A DNA stretch of 64,000 nucleotides from Clostridiaceae bacterium (GCA_902362365.1 CABIVQ010000001.1:145500-209499), one strand, 5' to 3'; shown: positions 54,362 to 63,524, counted from the stretch's first letter. Notes: generated from the letters alone by a model not told the origin. Numbers and translations are program-made.

Positions 54362-55198
54362 ATGAATTCTATAAATATTAAAGATAAATATTATCAAGAA
54401 GAAAAATGTGGAATAAGTAAGCTTTATGAAGAAGTAAAAAAAGGGATAGAACTAAATGAATTTAGATTTGTCTATCAACCTAAATTTAATATAAGGACGA
54501 ATAATATTTTTGGAGTTGAAATTTTAATAAGATGGCATAAATCAAATGGGGAAATTGTACAACCAAATGAGTTTATTAGTAGATTAGAGGAAGAAAAATT
54601 AATTTACTTGATAGATTATTATGCTATAGAAGAGTGTATGATTAAAATAAGTGAATGGTCTGTAAATAATAGTATTAATATAGTACCTATTGCTGTGAAT
54701 TTATCAAAGAATACATTCATGAGGGAAGATTTTTTAGAAAGATTAAATTGTTTAATAGAAAAATATAAAATAAGTTTAAAACATTTAGAATTTGAAATAA
54801 CAGAAAGAGAGGCATTAGAGTTTAATATAGAAGATATAAATCGAAGAATTGAAGAAATAAAAATGCTAGGGATAAAAATATCTGTAGATGATTTTGGTTC
54901 AGGGAATTCAAACATATCTTTTTCTCTTGATGTAGACTTAGATATTATAAAAATAGATAAATCTATGATTGATAGAATAGGAAAGAATAAAAAGATAGAG
55001 TATATACTAGCAGCCATAATGAATTTAGCAAGGGATAATAACATTGAATTAATAGCAGAAGGAATAGAAACGGAAGAACAAAATAAATTTTTAATAGATA
55101 ATGGGTATAGTTTTGGACAGGGATATTATTTTTCAAAACCAATAGAATTAAGTGAGCTTGAGGAAAAATATTTAGTTAAATGTATTTGTAAAAATTAA
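54362..55198 (+). CDS. EAL-domain c-di-GMP phosphodiesterase
   Basis: 278 residues, an EAL domain only, without GGDEF or membrane segments. The signature motif is EIL in GVEILIRW (EAL variant, catalytic glutamate kept). Other catalytic motifs are present: NLSKNTF, EITERE, DDFGSGNSN, IKIDKSM and AEGIETEEQ, with the QGYYFSKP end. Active-site residues appear complete, so it should hydrolyse c-di-GMP in the cytoplasm. It may influence the riboswitch at 17585, but that link is inference. GGAGGG lies 13 bases upstream of the ATG. Confidence 0.9.
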   Translation: MNSINIKDKYYQEEKCGISKLYEEVKKGIELNEFRFVYQPKFNIRTNNIFGVEILIRWHKSNGEIVQPNEFISRLEEEKLIYLIDYYAIEECMIKISEWSVNNSINIVPIAVNLSKNTFMREDFLERLNCLIEKYKISLKHLEFEITEREALEFNIEDINRRIEEIKMLGIKISVDDFGSGNSNISFSLDVDLDIIKIDKSMIDRIGKNKKIEYILAAIMNLARDNNIELIAEGIETEEQNKFLIDNGYSFGQGYYFSKPIELSELEEKYLVKCICKN

Positions 55199-55350
55199 TA
55201 AATAAAAGTAATAAAAGGATAGAAATAAATTATATATTTTGGCAGCATTCAGGTGATTCAGAAATGGTTATGATAAAAATGAGTATACATTAGATGCATC
55301 AGTAAATTAAGTAGTGAAATAATAAAGGTATCTATTTGTTTAAGTATGTG
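55199..55350 (+). other. Non-coding stretch with short GH3 remnant
   Basis: Around 55250-55310 the sequence GGTTATGATAAAAATGAG then TATACATTAGATGCATCAGT closely resembles the 3' part of the intact GH3 gene (39222-39260, NCYDKNEHTLDAL). It looks like a small fragment of a GH3 paralogue. No gene remains. Confidence 0.45.
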
Positions 55351-55420
55351 TTATAATTAATATTGTAGAGATACAAAATGAATGAAAAGCCTTTATATAG
55401 GCTTTGATAGGAGAAGTTAT
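55349..55420 (+). promoter_or_regulatory. Cold-shock gene leader: extended -10 and hairpin
   Basis: TGTTATAAT (55349-55357) is an extended -10 box. The leader starts GTAGAGATACAAA and contains a hairpin AAAGCC/GGCTTT (55386-55405) directly before the AGGAG ribosome site. The second cold-shock copy at 63644 has the same -10, GTAGAGATAC and a hairpin in the same position with a different sequence, so the structure is conserved. Confidence 0.65.
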
Positions 55421-55621
55421 ATGAATAACGGAATAGTAAAATGGTTTAACAGTGAAAAAGGTTTTGGATTTATATCAGTAGAAGGTGGAGATGATGTTTT
55501 CGCACATTATTCAGCAATACAAACTACTGGATACAAGACATTAGAAGAAGGTCAAAAGGTAAGCTTTAATATAGTTAAAGGTGCTAGAGGTCCTCAAGCA
55601 GAAAACATAACTATATTATAA
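55421..55621 (+). CDS. Cold-shock protein CspA family
   Basis: 66 residues, the standard size. RNP1 is KGFGFISV and RNP2 is DVFAHYSAI, the two RNA-binding motifs of the OB fold. The start at 55421 follows AGGAG; an in-frame ATG 13 codons upstream lies inside the leader hairpin and is rejected. It acts as an RNA chaperone. It is 90% or more identical to the interrupted copy at 63644. Confidence 0.95.
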   Translation: MNNGIVKWFNSEKGFGFISVEGGDDVFAHYSAIQTTGYKTLEEGQKVSFNIVKGARGPQAENITIL

Positions 55622-55637
55622 TATATATATTGTTTCG

Positions 55638-55662
55638 GAAAGATCCTTAAAAGGGTCTTTAT
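55638..55662 (+). terminator. Terminator of csp
   Basis: AAGATCC, loop TTAAAA, GGGTCTT followed by T and a (TA)n run (55662-55678). Confidence 0.8.
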
Positions 55663-55851
55663 ATATATATATATATAGATTTTTGTTATAAATGTATTTA
55701 ACATGGAAAATAGTTAAAAGCTGAAGGATACCTTGCTAACAAACAGATTATTCCTAGCAAAGTGAGGATTGCAACTTTAGGAATTTAAGTCAATCAATCT
55801 TAGTAAATTTCTATTTTTCAAATAATAAAATGAAGATAGGAGATGTGGAAT

Positions 55852-56376
55852 ATGTACAAAATTGGAGAATCTGTTGTTTATGGCAGTGAAGGTGTATGTG
55901 AAGTAGAGAATATAAAGAAGCTTAATATTTCTGAATTTAATAAAAATAAGACTTACTATATATTAAAGCCAATGCATGAAAATGGAAAGGTGTTTGTTCC
56001 TGTAGATATTAATGTATTTATAAGATCAGTTTTAAAATACGAGGAAATTCAGACATTAATTGAGGTTATTCCTACAATAGAAAAAAGTGAATGCGATATA
56101 AAAGGTGTAAAAGTATTACAAGATCATTATAAAAAATTATTAAAACATTATGAGTGTATAGATTTACTGACTGAGCTAGTAAGCCTTAATGAGAAAAAGA
56201 ATGATTTAATAAAAAATAAAAAAAAGCTGAATCAAATAGATGATAGATTTATGAAAATAGCTAAAGGATTACTTGAAGATGAATTTTCAATTGTTTTAGG
56301 AATACCTAAAGAAGATGTAGAGGCATATATTATAGATAAATTAAATAAACAAAAATATGGAAAGTACAATATTTGA
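55852..56376 (+). CDS. CarD/TRCF-interaction-domain transcription regulator
   Basis: 174 residues from ATG 55852; AGGAG is 9 bases upstream, whereas ATG 55843 abuts it. The N-terminal 60 residues are a CarD/CdnL-type RNA-polymerase interaction domain (YKIGESVVYGSEGVCEVENI in part, then YYILKPM). The C-terminal part is helical and probably binds promoter DNA. It resembles short clostridial CarD-like proteins that modulate rRNA or stress promoters. Confidence 0.85.
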   Translation: MYKIGESVVYGSEGVCEVENIKKLNISEFNKNKTYYILKPMHENGKVFVPVDINVFIRSVLKYEEIQTLIEVIPTIEKSECDIKGVKVLQDHYKKLLKHYECIDLLTELVSLNEKKNDLIKNKKKLNQIDDRFMKIAKGLLEDEFSIVLGIPKEDVEAYIIDKLNKQKYGKYNI

Positions 56377-56390
56377 TAAAGAATAACATA

Positions 56391-56431
56391 AAAAAGTACA
56401 TTGATAATTTCATCAATGTACTTTTTTATAT
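56391..56431. terminator. Bidirectional terminator
   Basis: AAAAAAGTACATTGATAA with TCATCAATGTACTTTTTT; serves the convergent CarD-like and CPBP genes. Confidence 0.85.
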
Positions 56432-56440
56432 ACTAAGGGA

Positions 56441-57367
56441 TTATAAATTATTAGAACTTGTATTAAAATAGTCTTTTTTATCTAAATAGATCAAAATGCC
56501 AATAGAAATAAGCAATACAACAGTAGATGCAATACCAGCCTCGGGGCCAAAAATTCCACCAGAAATGAAATCATTTCCAACTAAATTTAAATCCATTAAA
56601 CTTGAAACCTCAACATTAATTCCGCTAACTTCAAATCCGAATAAGTTACCTTGAGCAAAGTTCCAAGCACTGTGCATACCACAAACAGCCCATAAGTCAT
56701 TAGTTTTTATGACATAAAGTCCATAGAAAACACCTATTAATATAATGTTTATTACAGCAATAAAACTTACATTAGGATTAGTCAAATGCAATAAACCAAA
56801 TAAAGTAGATGATATAAATAATCCTATACCTATATTATATCTAGCTCCTAAAACATTCATTAACCATCCTCTAGTTACAATTTCTTCAGTGCCACCTTGA
56901 ATAATCCAGCCTACTAAAATTATTAAAACTCCAATTAATGCAGATATACCAATTGGTTGGGTTGGATTACTTTCAACGCTTACAAATCCGAATATAAATA
57001 AGATTAAAACTACCACGCACATCATACCAAGACCAATAACAAATCCTAAAAAATATTTCTTAAACCAGTTATTTTTACTAAATCCAATAGAAGAAAAGTT
57101 TCTTTTCTCTATAAATTTTACTCTGATAAATACTAATAAAGAAATAAAAGCAAAAGATACTAAAGTTATTAGTAAAAGTAATAAATCTGTATTGGTTCTA
57201 AATACACTAAAGTTATTTAATATAATGTATAAAGGTGTTATTCCAATAGCTCCTATAAGTGAACCAGCATTCATAAATAATAATGCAAGTATAATAGCCC
57301 AAATAAAATTCGGGAGTTTCTTACTTTTTTTCGCTTCATTTACAAGACTTTCTTTTTCAATAAACAT
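56441..57367 (-). CDS. CPBP-family intramembrane metalloprotease
   Basis: 308 residues from ATG 57367 (GGGGGAATTTAC upstream); an in-frame ATG 18 codons earlier has no ribosome site. About eight transmembrane helices and the CPBP (CAAX protease-like, Abi) motifs: EEIVTRG with the paired glutamates and arginine, then FGLLHL and WNFAQG with histidine and asparagine ligands. Such proteases occur in bacteriocin self-immunity and signalling. No bacteriocin gene is adjacent. Confidence 0.87.
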   Translation of the reverse strand: MFIEKESLVNEAKKSKKLPNFIWAIILALLFMNAGSLIGAIGITPLYIILNNFSVFRTNTDLLLLLITLVSFAFISLLVFIRVKFIEKRNFSSIGFSKNNWFKKYFLGFVIGLGMMCVVVLILFIFGFVSVESNPTQPIGISALIGVLIILVGWIIQGGTEEIVTRGWLMNVLGARYNIGIGLFISSTLFGLLHLTNPNVSFIAVINIILIGVFYGLYVIKTNDLWAVCGMHSAWNFAQGNLFGFEVSGINVEVSSLMDLNLVGNDFISGGIFGPEAGIASTVVLLISIGILIYLDKKDYFNTSSNNL

Positions 57368-57969
57368 GTAAATTCCCCCATTATTATAAATTATTGATAA
57401 GTTAATTGTAGTTGTCTTCATATATAAAATCTAGCTAAATCTAAATGAACAAGCTTAGATTTAGTAGGAAAATTATAATAATTAAATAATTATTTACAAA
57501 ATATGTAAAAATATTTTATATAAAAATATTTTTTTAATATATACAATGATAAATTAATATGTTATTTTATATAAGTATTCGGCGAGAAATTACAATATTT
57601 GATAAAATCAATGGAAAATGACTTAACTAAATGACATTTAAAATAAAAAATCCATATAAAGATAATTTTTAAAATCAAGCCACACATGTTCAAAGCTTAA
57701 AATCACTACTATTTCTACAGAAATGTATAAAACTAAACTCAAATTAAAAAGGACTGCTTCTTATACAGTCCTTTTTAATTCTAAAATACATTTTCATATC
57801 TTATCTAATTATAATTTATATTAAATTTTTTATTATATTTAATAAAGTCCGATTAGGAATATTTTAAATAATCTATTGGATTTAAGGACACTATTTTACA
57901 AGAATATGTAAAGTAATAAATATATATCTATGAGTATATAGATATAACTGTTAGTAAGGGAGTGTAAGT
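57368..57969 (+). other. Intergenic region with orphan terminator
   Basis: Apart from the hairpin at 57748, no gene is seen. The last 60 bases hold the promoter and AGGGAG site of the kinase gene. Confidence 0.4.
57748..57779 (+). terminator. Orphan terminator, possible sRNA 3' end
   Basis: AAAAAGGACTG, loop CTTCTTATA, CAGTCCTTTTT, a strong intrinsic terminator without a coding gene upstream on the plus strand. A short non-coding transcript from about 57600 could end here. Confidence 0.6.
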
Positions 57970-59106
57970 ATGACAGATTATGATTTTAAATATAGTGTAT
58001 TAAAATTAATTTTTGATGAAATAGAGGAATGTATTGTATATGAAGATAGACACGGATATAAGATATATTGTAATGAAAGTTATATTAAACATTTTGAATG
58101 TGGCATTCAACTCACAGAAGAAGACAAAGAGCAAGATATTTTAAAAAGAAAAGAAGTAATTGAAAGTAACGAAGAAGTTGAATATATAAAGAAAATAATT
58201 AGATCTAATGGAGATATTAAATATTATAAGGTCACTAAAATTCCTATAACTAATGGTTTAGAAAATGTAGTTGGTGTTTTAAGTATAATAAAAGATAAAT
58301 CGCATAAGTATGAACTTGAAAGACTTAGAGATAGATTTTTTTCAAATATAAAACATGAATTTAGAACACCGCTAAACATGATATTTAGTTCAATACAGCT
58401 ATTAGACTATAAATGTAAAATATGTAAGATTGGTAATTGTAAAGATTGTTTTATAAATAATCTTCAACTTATAAATATAAATAGTTTAAGGATATTAAAA
58501 TTATCTAATAATTTTATAGATTTAACAAATATCCAAGCAGGTTGTATGGATCTTAATTTTAGAAACCATGATATTGTTAGTTTTGTAGAATCAATATGTG
58601 ATAATATAAATAATTATAAAAAATTTAATGGAATAAGTTTAATATTTGATACAAGTGTAGAAGAACATATACTTAGATTTGATACAGACAAGATTGAGAG
58701 GGTAATACTTAACTTAATATCTAATGCTATAAAGTTTAATATACCTCAAGGATATGTATACGTAAGTTTAATAGTAGAAGAGAAGTATATTAACATATCT
58801 ATTAAAGATACTGGTATTGGCATTAATGAAAATAAGATAGACTCTATATTTGAAAGTTTTTCTGATGTTGAAAACAGATTAACGAAGGTATCAGAAGGTA
58901 GCGGAGTTGGTTTAGCTTTGAGTAAGGCTTTAGTAGAAATGCACGATGGGAAGATTAGTGTAAATAGTAAACTTGGAAATGGTAGTGAGTTTATAATCAG
59001 CTTACCAAATATAATAAATGAGCGTGAAGAAGTAGATATATCTTATTATAAGGTAGATCGAAATAGTTTGGAAAAAATAAAGATGGAGTTATCTGATATA
59101 TATTAG
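57970..59106 (+). CDS. PAS histidine kinase with a four-cysteine insert
   Basis: 378 residues, cytoplasmic. A PAS domain (about 10-110), HisKA with KHEFRTPLNMI (phospho-histidine), then HATPase_c with LILNLISNAIKF-type N box, DTGIGINE and GSGVGLALSK. Inside the DHp helices lies a C149-x2-C152-x4-C157-x2-C160 motif (CKICKIGNCKDC), fit to bind a metal or Fe-S cluster. No response regulator is adjacent, so it is an orphan kinase. Orphan PAS kinases in clostridia often feed Spo0A; this is possible but not shown. Confidence 0.87.
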   Translation: MTDYDFKYSVLKLIFDEIEECIVYEDRHGYKIYCNESYIKHFECGIQLTEEDKEQDILKRKEVIESNEEVEYIKKIIRSNGDIKYYKVTKIPITNGLENVVGVLSIIKDKSHKYELERLRDRFFSNIKHEFRTPLNMIFSSIQLLDYKCKICKIGNCKDCFINNLQLININSLRILKLSNNFIDLTNIQAGCMDLNFRNHDIVSFVESICDNINNYKKFNGISLIFDTSVEEHILRFDTDKIERVILNLISNAIKFNIPQGYVYVSLIVEEKYINISIKDTGIGINENKIDSIFESFSDVENRLTKVSEGSGVGLALSKALVEMHDGKISVNSKLGNGSEFIISLPNIINEREEVDISYYKVDRNSLEKIKMELSDIY

Positions 59107-59120
59107 TAACAATATAAGAA

Positions 59121-59152
59121 AAAGAGTTGTGATATAACTATCACAACTCTAT
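59121..59152. terminator. Terminator after kinase gene
   Basis: AGAGTTGTGATA, loop TAAC, TATCACAACTCT; perfect 12-bp stem between convergent genes, with an AAAAAG run on the left for the minus strand. Confidence 0.7.
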
Positions 59153-59190
59153 AGAACTTTAATTATTGCAATTTAAATTCAAATATAAGC

Positions 59191-59775
59191 TTATAGAGCT
59201 TTCTTTATAGCATTGACAATTTTATTTTTAAAATTATTAATATCCACATCTTCTACTTCTATAGGTACTTGAATCTTTTCAAATAAATCAAAAATCATAT
59301 CATCAGTAATATTGAAGACCTTGGCATCACCAATTATAATATTTTCATATTGTCCATATTGCTGTCTAATATCATATATATCAACAGCATTTATAAAATT
59401 ATTTAATTCATCAAATTTAAGAACCCACCCAGAAGTTATGTATAAATTCTTCTCATCTATAATGCTTTTTTTATTTTTAATTATTAATTCTATACAATTT
59501 GCATCATCAAAAGTAATAACATTATCATAATCCTTTAGAAAATCATGGAATTTATAATGACACTTGTTTCCATATAATAATATAATTTTATTATCTTTAA
59601 TTTTATCTAAGTTAGTAACTATTTCTGATTTTAATTTATCTAAATTTGAATGTAATCCGAATGGTAGATACTTCACATTGATATATTCATTAAAAATATT
59701 CTCTTCTTTTATTTCCTTTAATACTTTATTTAATTCTGGTTCAAATACACCACATGATAATATGAATATGCTCAT
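59191..59775 (-). CDS. DUF1638-family protein
   Basis: 194 residues with DUF1638 features: an N-terminal ILSCGVFEPEL, a central ILLYGNKCH and a SGWVLKFDEL segment; cysteines in SCGV, NKCH and DANCIEL might bind a metal or corrinoid-linked cofactor. The family is often found near methyltransferase/corrinoid genes, but none are here. Function unknown. GGGGG upstream of the ATG supports the start. Confidence 0.75.
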   Translation of the reverse strand: MSIFILSCGVFEPELNKVLKEIKEENIFNEYINVKYLPFGLHSNLDKLKSEIVTNLDKIKDNKIILLYGNKCHYKFHDFLKDYDNVITFDDANCIELIIKNKKSIIDEKNLYITSGWVLKFDELNNFINAVDIYDIRQQYGQYENIIIGDAKVFNITDDMIFDLFEKIQVPIEVEDVDINNFKNKIVNAIKKAL

Positions 59776-59879
59776 ATAAATAATACCCCCTTTTTAACAA
59801 TAAATATAGTTGTCTAATTATATTATATATCACGAATAATATAATATAGTTATGATTATTGTATAAAAATTATTTACTT

Positions 59880-60680
59880 AGACTTAACTCTAAGGTATAC
59901 ACTCAACATCCAGTTGTAGTAAGCGTGCCAAGCAATAAGGTAATATCTACTTAGAATAGTGACTACTAACATAGATAAGGATATTACAAAAAGTATATAA
60001 CTATAAGTAGTATCCTTATTTTTAAATAATTTATTCATATAATAGTAAGCTCCTAGGCCAGTTTCAGCAGCTAATATGATTTTTGCATTCCTAAAACAAA
60101 ATTTAAAACCATACCAGATACTCCATTGACTAAATTTAGCATATCTTCGAATATATTACCAACATAAGTTGGAATATAATGAGATGTCAGTTACCGAGTT
60201 TATACCACTAAATTGGAATCCACTATACCAAAATGCAGATAAGGTAACAAAGTAAATTGTAGATATAAATCCTAAATTAGGTGATATTAGCTCTCCTATG
60301 TATTATTAAGGTGTTTTATTCATTATTTTTGAATTTAAAACTTCAGCAGTATGATACAGGAACCATTATTCAGGAACCTATTAAAGCCAATATTGCTATA
60401 GCTTCTACATTTACTTCTCCAGATGTTGAATACTTAGATAAAACACCAATAACACCTATTATAGAATCCATTACAATCATAGCTCCTAAAGATATTGATG
60501 CTGGACCTATTATATTTTTTATGTTTAACTTACTTTCTTCAGTAGTTTGCTTTTTTTATTAGGAATAAAGTTCTTATAGATGTAAAAGCATATACTAATA
60601 AGATAAAAGGTAAACATATTGGCCATACAAAATCTGAGATTGATGAACGATATTTTCTAATTGTAGTAAAAAAGAAAAAA
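59880..60680 (-). pseudogene. Decayed membrane-protein gene
   Basis: The minus strand reads as a multi-pass membrane protein broken by several stops and frameshifts: a stretch near 60615-60660 (CMANMFTFYLISICFY), then IKNIIGPASISLGAMIVMDS and VIGVLSKYSTSGEVNVEAIA (about 60360-60530), then shorter hydrophobic pieces down to about 59900. A plus-strand open frame over part of it is a shadow. The family was not identified; a transporter is likely. Confidence 0.5.
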
Positions 60681-60795
60681 TAAAAAATTAAACAATATAG
60701 ACCTTATATGTCCACATTGTTTATTATTATCTAAAATATAGCTTATAGGAACATGGATAGGAAATATAAAAATTATGAAATATAGTCATTATTTT

Positions 60796-61214
60796 AACCT
60801 ATAAGGCGTAATTCCTCTTCCTCACCATAGGAGGTGGAGGATGTAAGCCTACCGTTAGGTTATTTTTTACTTATATTTATTTTATAAATTTGGTATACTA
60901 ATAATACGTTTAGAACTTTCAAAACTGAATATATGAGGTTGTTGCTAGAAAAGGTTAGCAACGTAAAATATTCAACCAATCGCCAACTGTATGTGGAGCG
61001 AAAAACAAGCAATGAAGCATACAGACTTGTTTCTACTCACAATCGAAAATGTCGGTGGGTTCTGCTAGGAACGAAAACTAGTATATATTAGTGTTGATAC
61101 ACAAACCGAAGGGACTTCGGGGTTAGCTTGGGTAAACTTGTACCAGTAGGTATATTGACCAAGAAGCCACCACTTCAAACGTTACCGTAGGTAGTTAAGT
61201 GGATGGTAGTTCAC
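60796..61214 (+). mobile_element. tnpB-less IS200/IS605-type element with guide-RNA-like right end
   Basis: The left part has an end hairpin (AACCTA...TAGGTT enclosing CCTCTTCCTC/GAGGTGGAGG). After a TATACT box (60894) comes a 270-bp, GC-richer, highly structured segment: GTTGCTA/TAGCAAC, CTGTATG/CATACAG (60987, 61018), CCGAAGGGACTTCGG (61106-61120) and a final CCAAGAAGCCACCACTT ... AAGTGGATGGTAGTTCAC (61159-61214). The last block is the shape of the IS605 right end that forms the 3' scaffold of TnpB guide RNAs. No TnpA or TnpB frame is present. A deleted IStron or a stand-alone structured ncRNA are alternatives. Confidence 0.6.
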
Positions 61215-61328
61215 GTAGGATTATTATAAGGCTGTAAATTTTAAAAAATTAAAAATAAGCTTATTAATTGAATTAATATATTAGATATGCAAAAAATAAA
61301 CTAAATCTAGAAGAAATGAGGTAGAGTT

Positions 61329-62513
61329 ATGAACAATTTTATGGAACAAGCTAAGTCAATAAAAGATGAGATTATATCTTATAGAAGACATATTCATAGT
61401 AATCCAGAGGTTGGAGCTGAATTACCTAAAACAAAAGCTTATGTAATGGACAAGTTAAGAGAATTTGGATATGATCCTAAGGAAATATGTGAAAGTGGTA
61501 TAGTTGCAACAATAGAAGGTAATAAACCAGGAAAAACTTTTTTATTAAGAGCAGATATGGATGCATTACCAATGGCTGAAGCTACTGCATGTGAATTTAA
61601 ATCAACTAATGGAGCTATGCATTCATGTGGTCATGATATGCATACAGCAATGCTTTTAGGAGCAGCTAAGCTATTAAAACAAAATCAGGATCAAATAGAA
61701 GGTACTATTAAATTAGTATTTCAACCAGATGAAGAAGGATTTACAGGTGCTAAGAAAATGATAAAAGCAGGTGTACTTGAAAATCCTAAAGTTGATGCAG
61801 CTATGGCAATGCATGTACACTCTGGAACACCTTCAAATGTAATACTATGTGGACTTGGAACTAGTATAGCAGGATGTAATAGATTTAGAATTGTTGTAAA
61901 GGGAGTTGGATGTCATGGAGCTATGCCAGAACTTGGAGTTGACCCAATAAATATAGCTGCTCACATATACTTATCTTTACAAGAAATAATAAGTAGAGAA
62001 ATATCAGCTACTCAGTCTGCTGTTGTGACAATAGGTAAATTTGCAGGAGGAGATGCACCAAACATAATACCAGGAGAGGTTGTTATGGAAGGAACCATAA
62101 GAAGTCTAGACAAAAAAGTAGGAGAATTAATATTTAATAGAATGAATGACATAGTTACATCTACTGCTAAAATGTTTAGAGGAGAAGCTGAGTTAATAGA
62201 GTTATCTTCAGTGCCTCCGTTAACAAATGATAATAATTTAGCTCATGAAGTTACTGATTATATGAAGGATTTAGTAGGAGAACAATCAGTTGTATTATTT
62301 GAATCTGGAGGAATGGGTTCAGAAGATTTCGCTTCTTATTCATATGAAGTACCAAGCGTATACGTTATGTTAGGAGCAGGTACAAAACAGGAAAACCCTT
62401 TATTTGGAGAACCAATGCACAATGAAATGGTAGTGTTTAATGAAGATATATTACCAACAGGAGCAGCCATGCATGCATATAGTGCTATAATGTGGTTAAA
62501 AAATAATAAGTAA
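61329..62513 (+). CDS. M20 family amidohydrolase
   Basis: 394 residues; the peptidase M20D fold of hippurate/N-acyl-amino-acid hydrolases. Metal and catalytic residues appear in RADMDALP, MHSCGHDMH, DEEG and MAMHVHSG, and a dimerisation insert sits around 185-300. Cytoplasmic; releases amino acids from N-acyl or gamma-linked conjugates. GAGGTAG lies upstream of the ATG. The closest families are IAA-amino-acid/hippurate hydrolases; the exact substrate is unknown. Confidence 0.9.
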   Translation: MNNFMEQAKSIKDEIISYRRHIHSNPEVGAELPKTKAYVMDKLREFGYDPKEICESGIVATIEGNKPGKTFLLRADMDALPMAEATACEFKSTNGAMHSCGHDMHTAMLLGAAKLLKQNQDQIEGTIKLVFQPDEEGFTGAKKMIKAGVLENPKVDAAMAMHVHSGTPSNVILCGLGTSIAGCNRFRIVVKGVGCHGAMPELGVDPINIAAHIYLSLQEIISREISATQSAVVTIGKFAGGDAPNIIPGEVVMEGTIRSLDKKVGELIFNRMNDIVTSTAKMFRGEAELIELSSVPPLTNDNNLAHEVTDYMKDLVGEQSVVLFESGGMGSEDFASYSYEVPSVYVMLGAGTKQENPLFGEPMHNEMVVFNEDILPTGAAMHAYSAIMWLKNNK

Positions 62514-62556
62514 AACTATAAATTTATTATAGTTAGTATCTTGGAAGGAAGTATTA

Positions 62557-63207
62557 ATGAGATTATTAGATATTTTATTTTATCTATTAAGAAGTAGTTC
62601 TAAAGTTACAATCAAGGATTTAGCTAAGATTTTCAATGTATCTACGAAAACTATACAAAGAGATTTAGACAAATTATCGATACTAGGAATACCTATAATC
62701 ACATATAGAGGTGTAAATGGAGGAGTAGAGATTGATAAAAACTATGTATTAGCAAGACACGTACTTAGATATAGTGATTATGAATCTCTAATATTTGCAT
62801 TGTATATAGGTGAAAATATAAGTGAAAATATAAGGGAATCTTATTTAATTGATAAATTTAAATCTGTAGATAATGAAAGATGCTCGAAAATTTTAGAAAA
62901 TCTTAAAGAACGATTTATAGTTGATTTATATGAAAATAAGTTTGATATAAGAAATAAAGTATGCAAAGAGATTGATAAATCTCTAGATAATAAATCCTTT
63001 ATAGAATTGGAAATAAATAGTGAAAAAATTGAAGTATATCCTATTTCTTATGTTTTAAGAAGTGAAGGCTTATGTTTATATTGTCGTAAAGAAGAGTATA
63101 TAATGATTTTAGTTGATAAAATATCTAAAGCAGTTGTTAATAACAAAAGCTATGATGGAACCATAATCAGTTATGATGAAAATAAAAAGAATATAAAGTT
63201 TATTTAA
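62557..63207 (+). CDS. HTH/WYL-type transcriptional regulator
   Basis: 216 residues. The N-terminal 60 residues are an HTH_11/DeoR-like helix-turn-helix (KVTIKDLAKIFNVSTKTIQR, DLDKLSILGIP). The middle has the Y-x-D-x-E-x-L-I helix, and the C-terminal 70 residues resemble a shortened WYL effector domain (IEVYPISYVLRSEGLCLYCR in part). At 216 residues it is shorter than usual WYL proteins (about 300). It lies 43 bases after the amidohydrolase and may regulate it. Confidence 0.8.
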   Translation: MRLLDILFYLLRSSSKVTIKDLAKIFNVSTKTIQRDLDKLSILGIPIITYRGVNGGVEIDKNYVLARHVLRYSDYESLIFALYIGENISENIRESYLIDKFKSVDNERCSKILENLKERFIVDLYENKFDIRNKVCKEIDKSLDNKSFIELEINSEKIEVYPISYVLRSEGLCLYCRKEEYIMILVDKISKAVVNNKSYDGTIISYDENKKNIKFI

Positions 63208-63218
63208 TAATATCAGTT

Positions 63219-63253
63219 ATTAAAATCTATGAAAAGCACATCGACTATTTATT
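63219..63253 (+). terminator. Terminator with attachment-like left flank
   Basis: AAAGCACATC with GATGTGCTTT and T tail (63233-63263). The preceding ATTAAAATCTATGAAAA (63219-63235) matches the right half of the ssrA attachment repeat at 15 of 17 positions and the hairpin is in the same register, so this may be a very degenerate sixth copy. Confidence 0.45.
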
Positions 63254-63296
63254 GATGTGCTTTTAAACCTGAGTAAGAGGTGTAGTCGTTGGCGAC

Positions 63297-63524
63297 GTGA
63301 GCAAAGCGAATTTTTTATTTACATATCCAAATGAATTAGCAGAAATACTTAATGATTTTACCATAAACATCAACTATAAAACTTCAGTTTATAGAATAAT
63401 TAATATACTAAGAACTAAGGGCATCAATATTTGTAATGCTCCTATTAGTGTTCAAAAAAATATAAGTATATTACGACACTATCGAAACAAATTACTAAAT
63501 ATTAAACCGAACAAAAATAAATAA
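63297..63524 (+). CDS. Small hypothetical protein
   Basis: 75 residues from GTG 63297; the only purine-rich site (GAGGTG) is 15 bases upstream, which is far. The protein is basic at its end (RHYRNKLLNIKPNKNK) and mostly helical. Not recognised. It could be a small DNA-binding protein or a chance frame. Confidence 0.35.
   Translation: MSKANFLFTYPNELAEILNDFTININYKTSVYRIINILRTKGINICNAPISVQKNISILRHYRNKLLNIKPNKNK

Noticed and set aside
55382..55420. Longer cold-shock protein start
   Set aside because: The upstream ATG lies in the leader hairpin, and the added residues do not match the family.
60281..60562. Plus-strand open frame of 93 codons
   Set aside because: No ribosome site; the opposite strand reads as a decayed membrane protein with a natural hydrophobic pattern, so this frame is a shadow.
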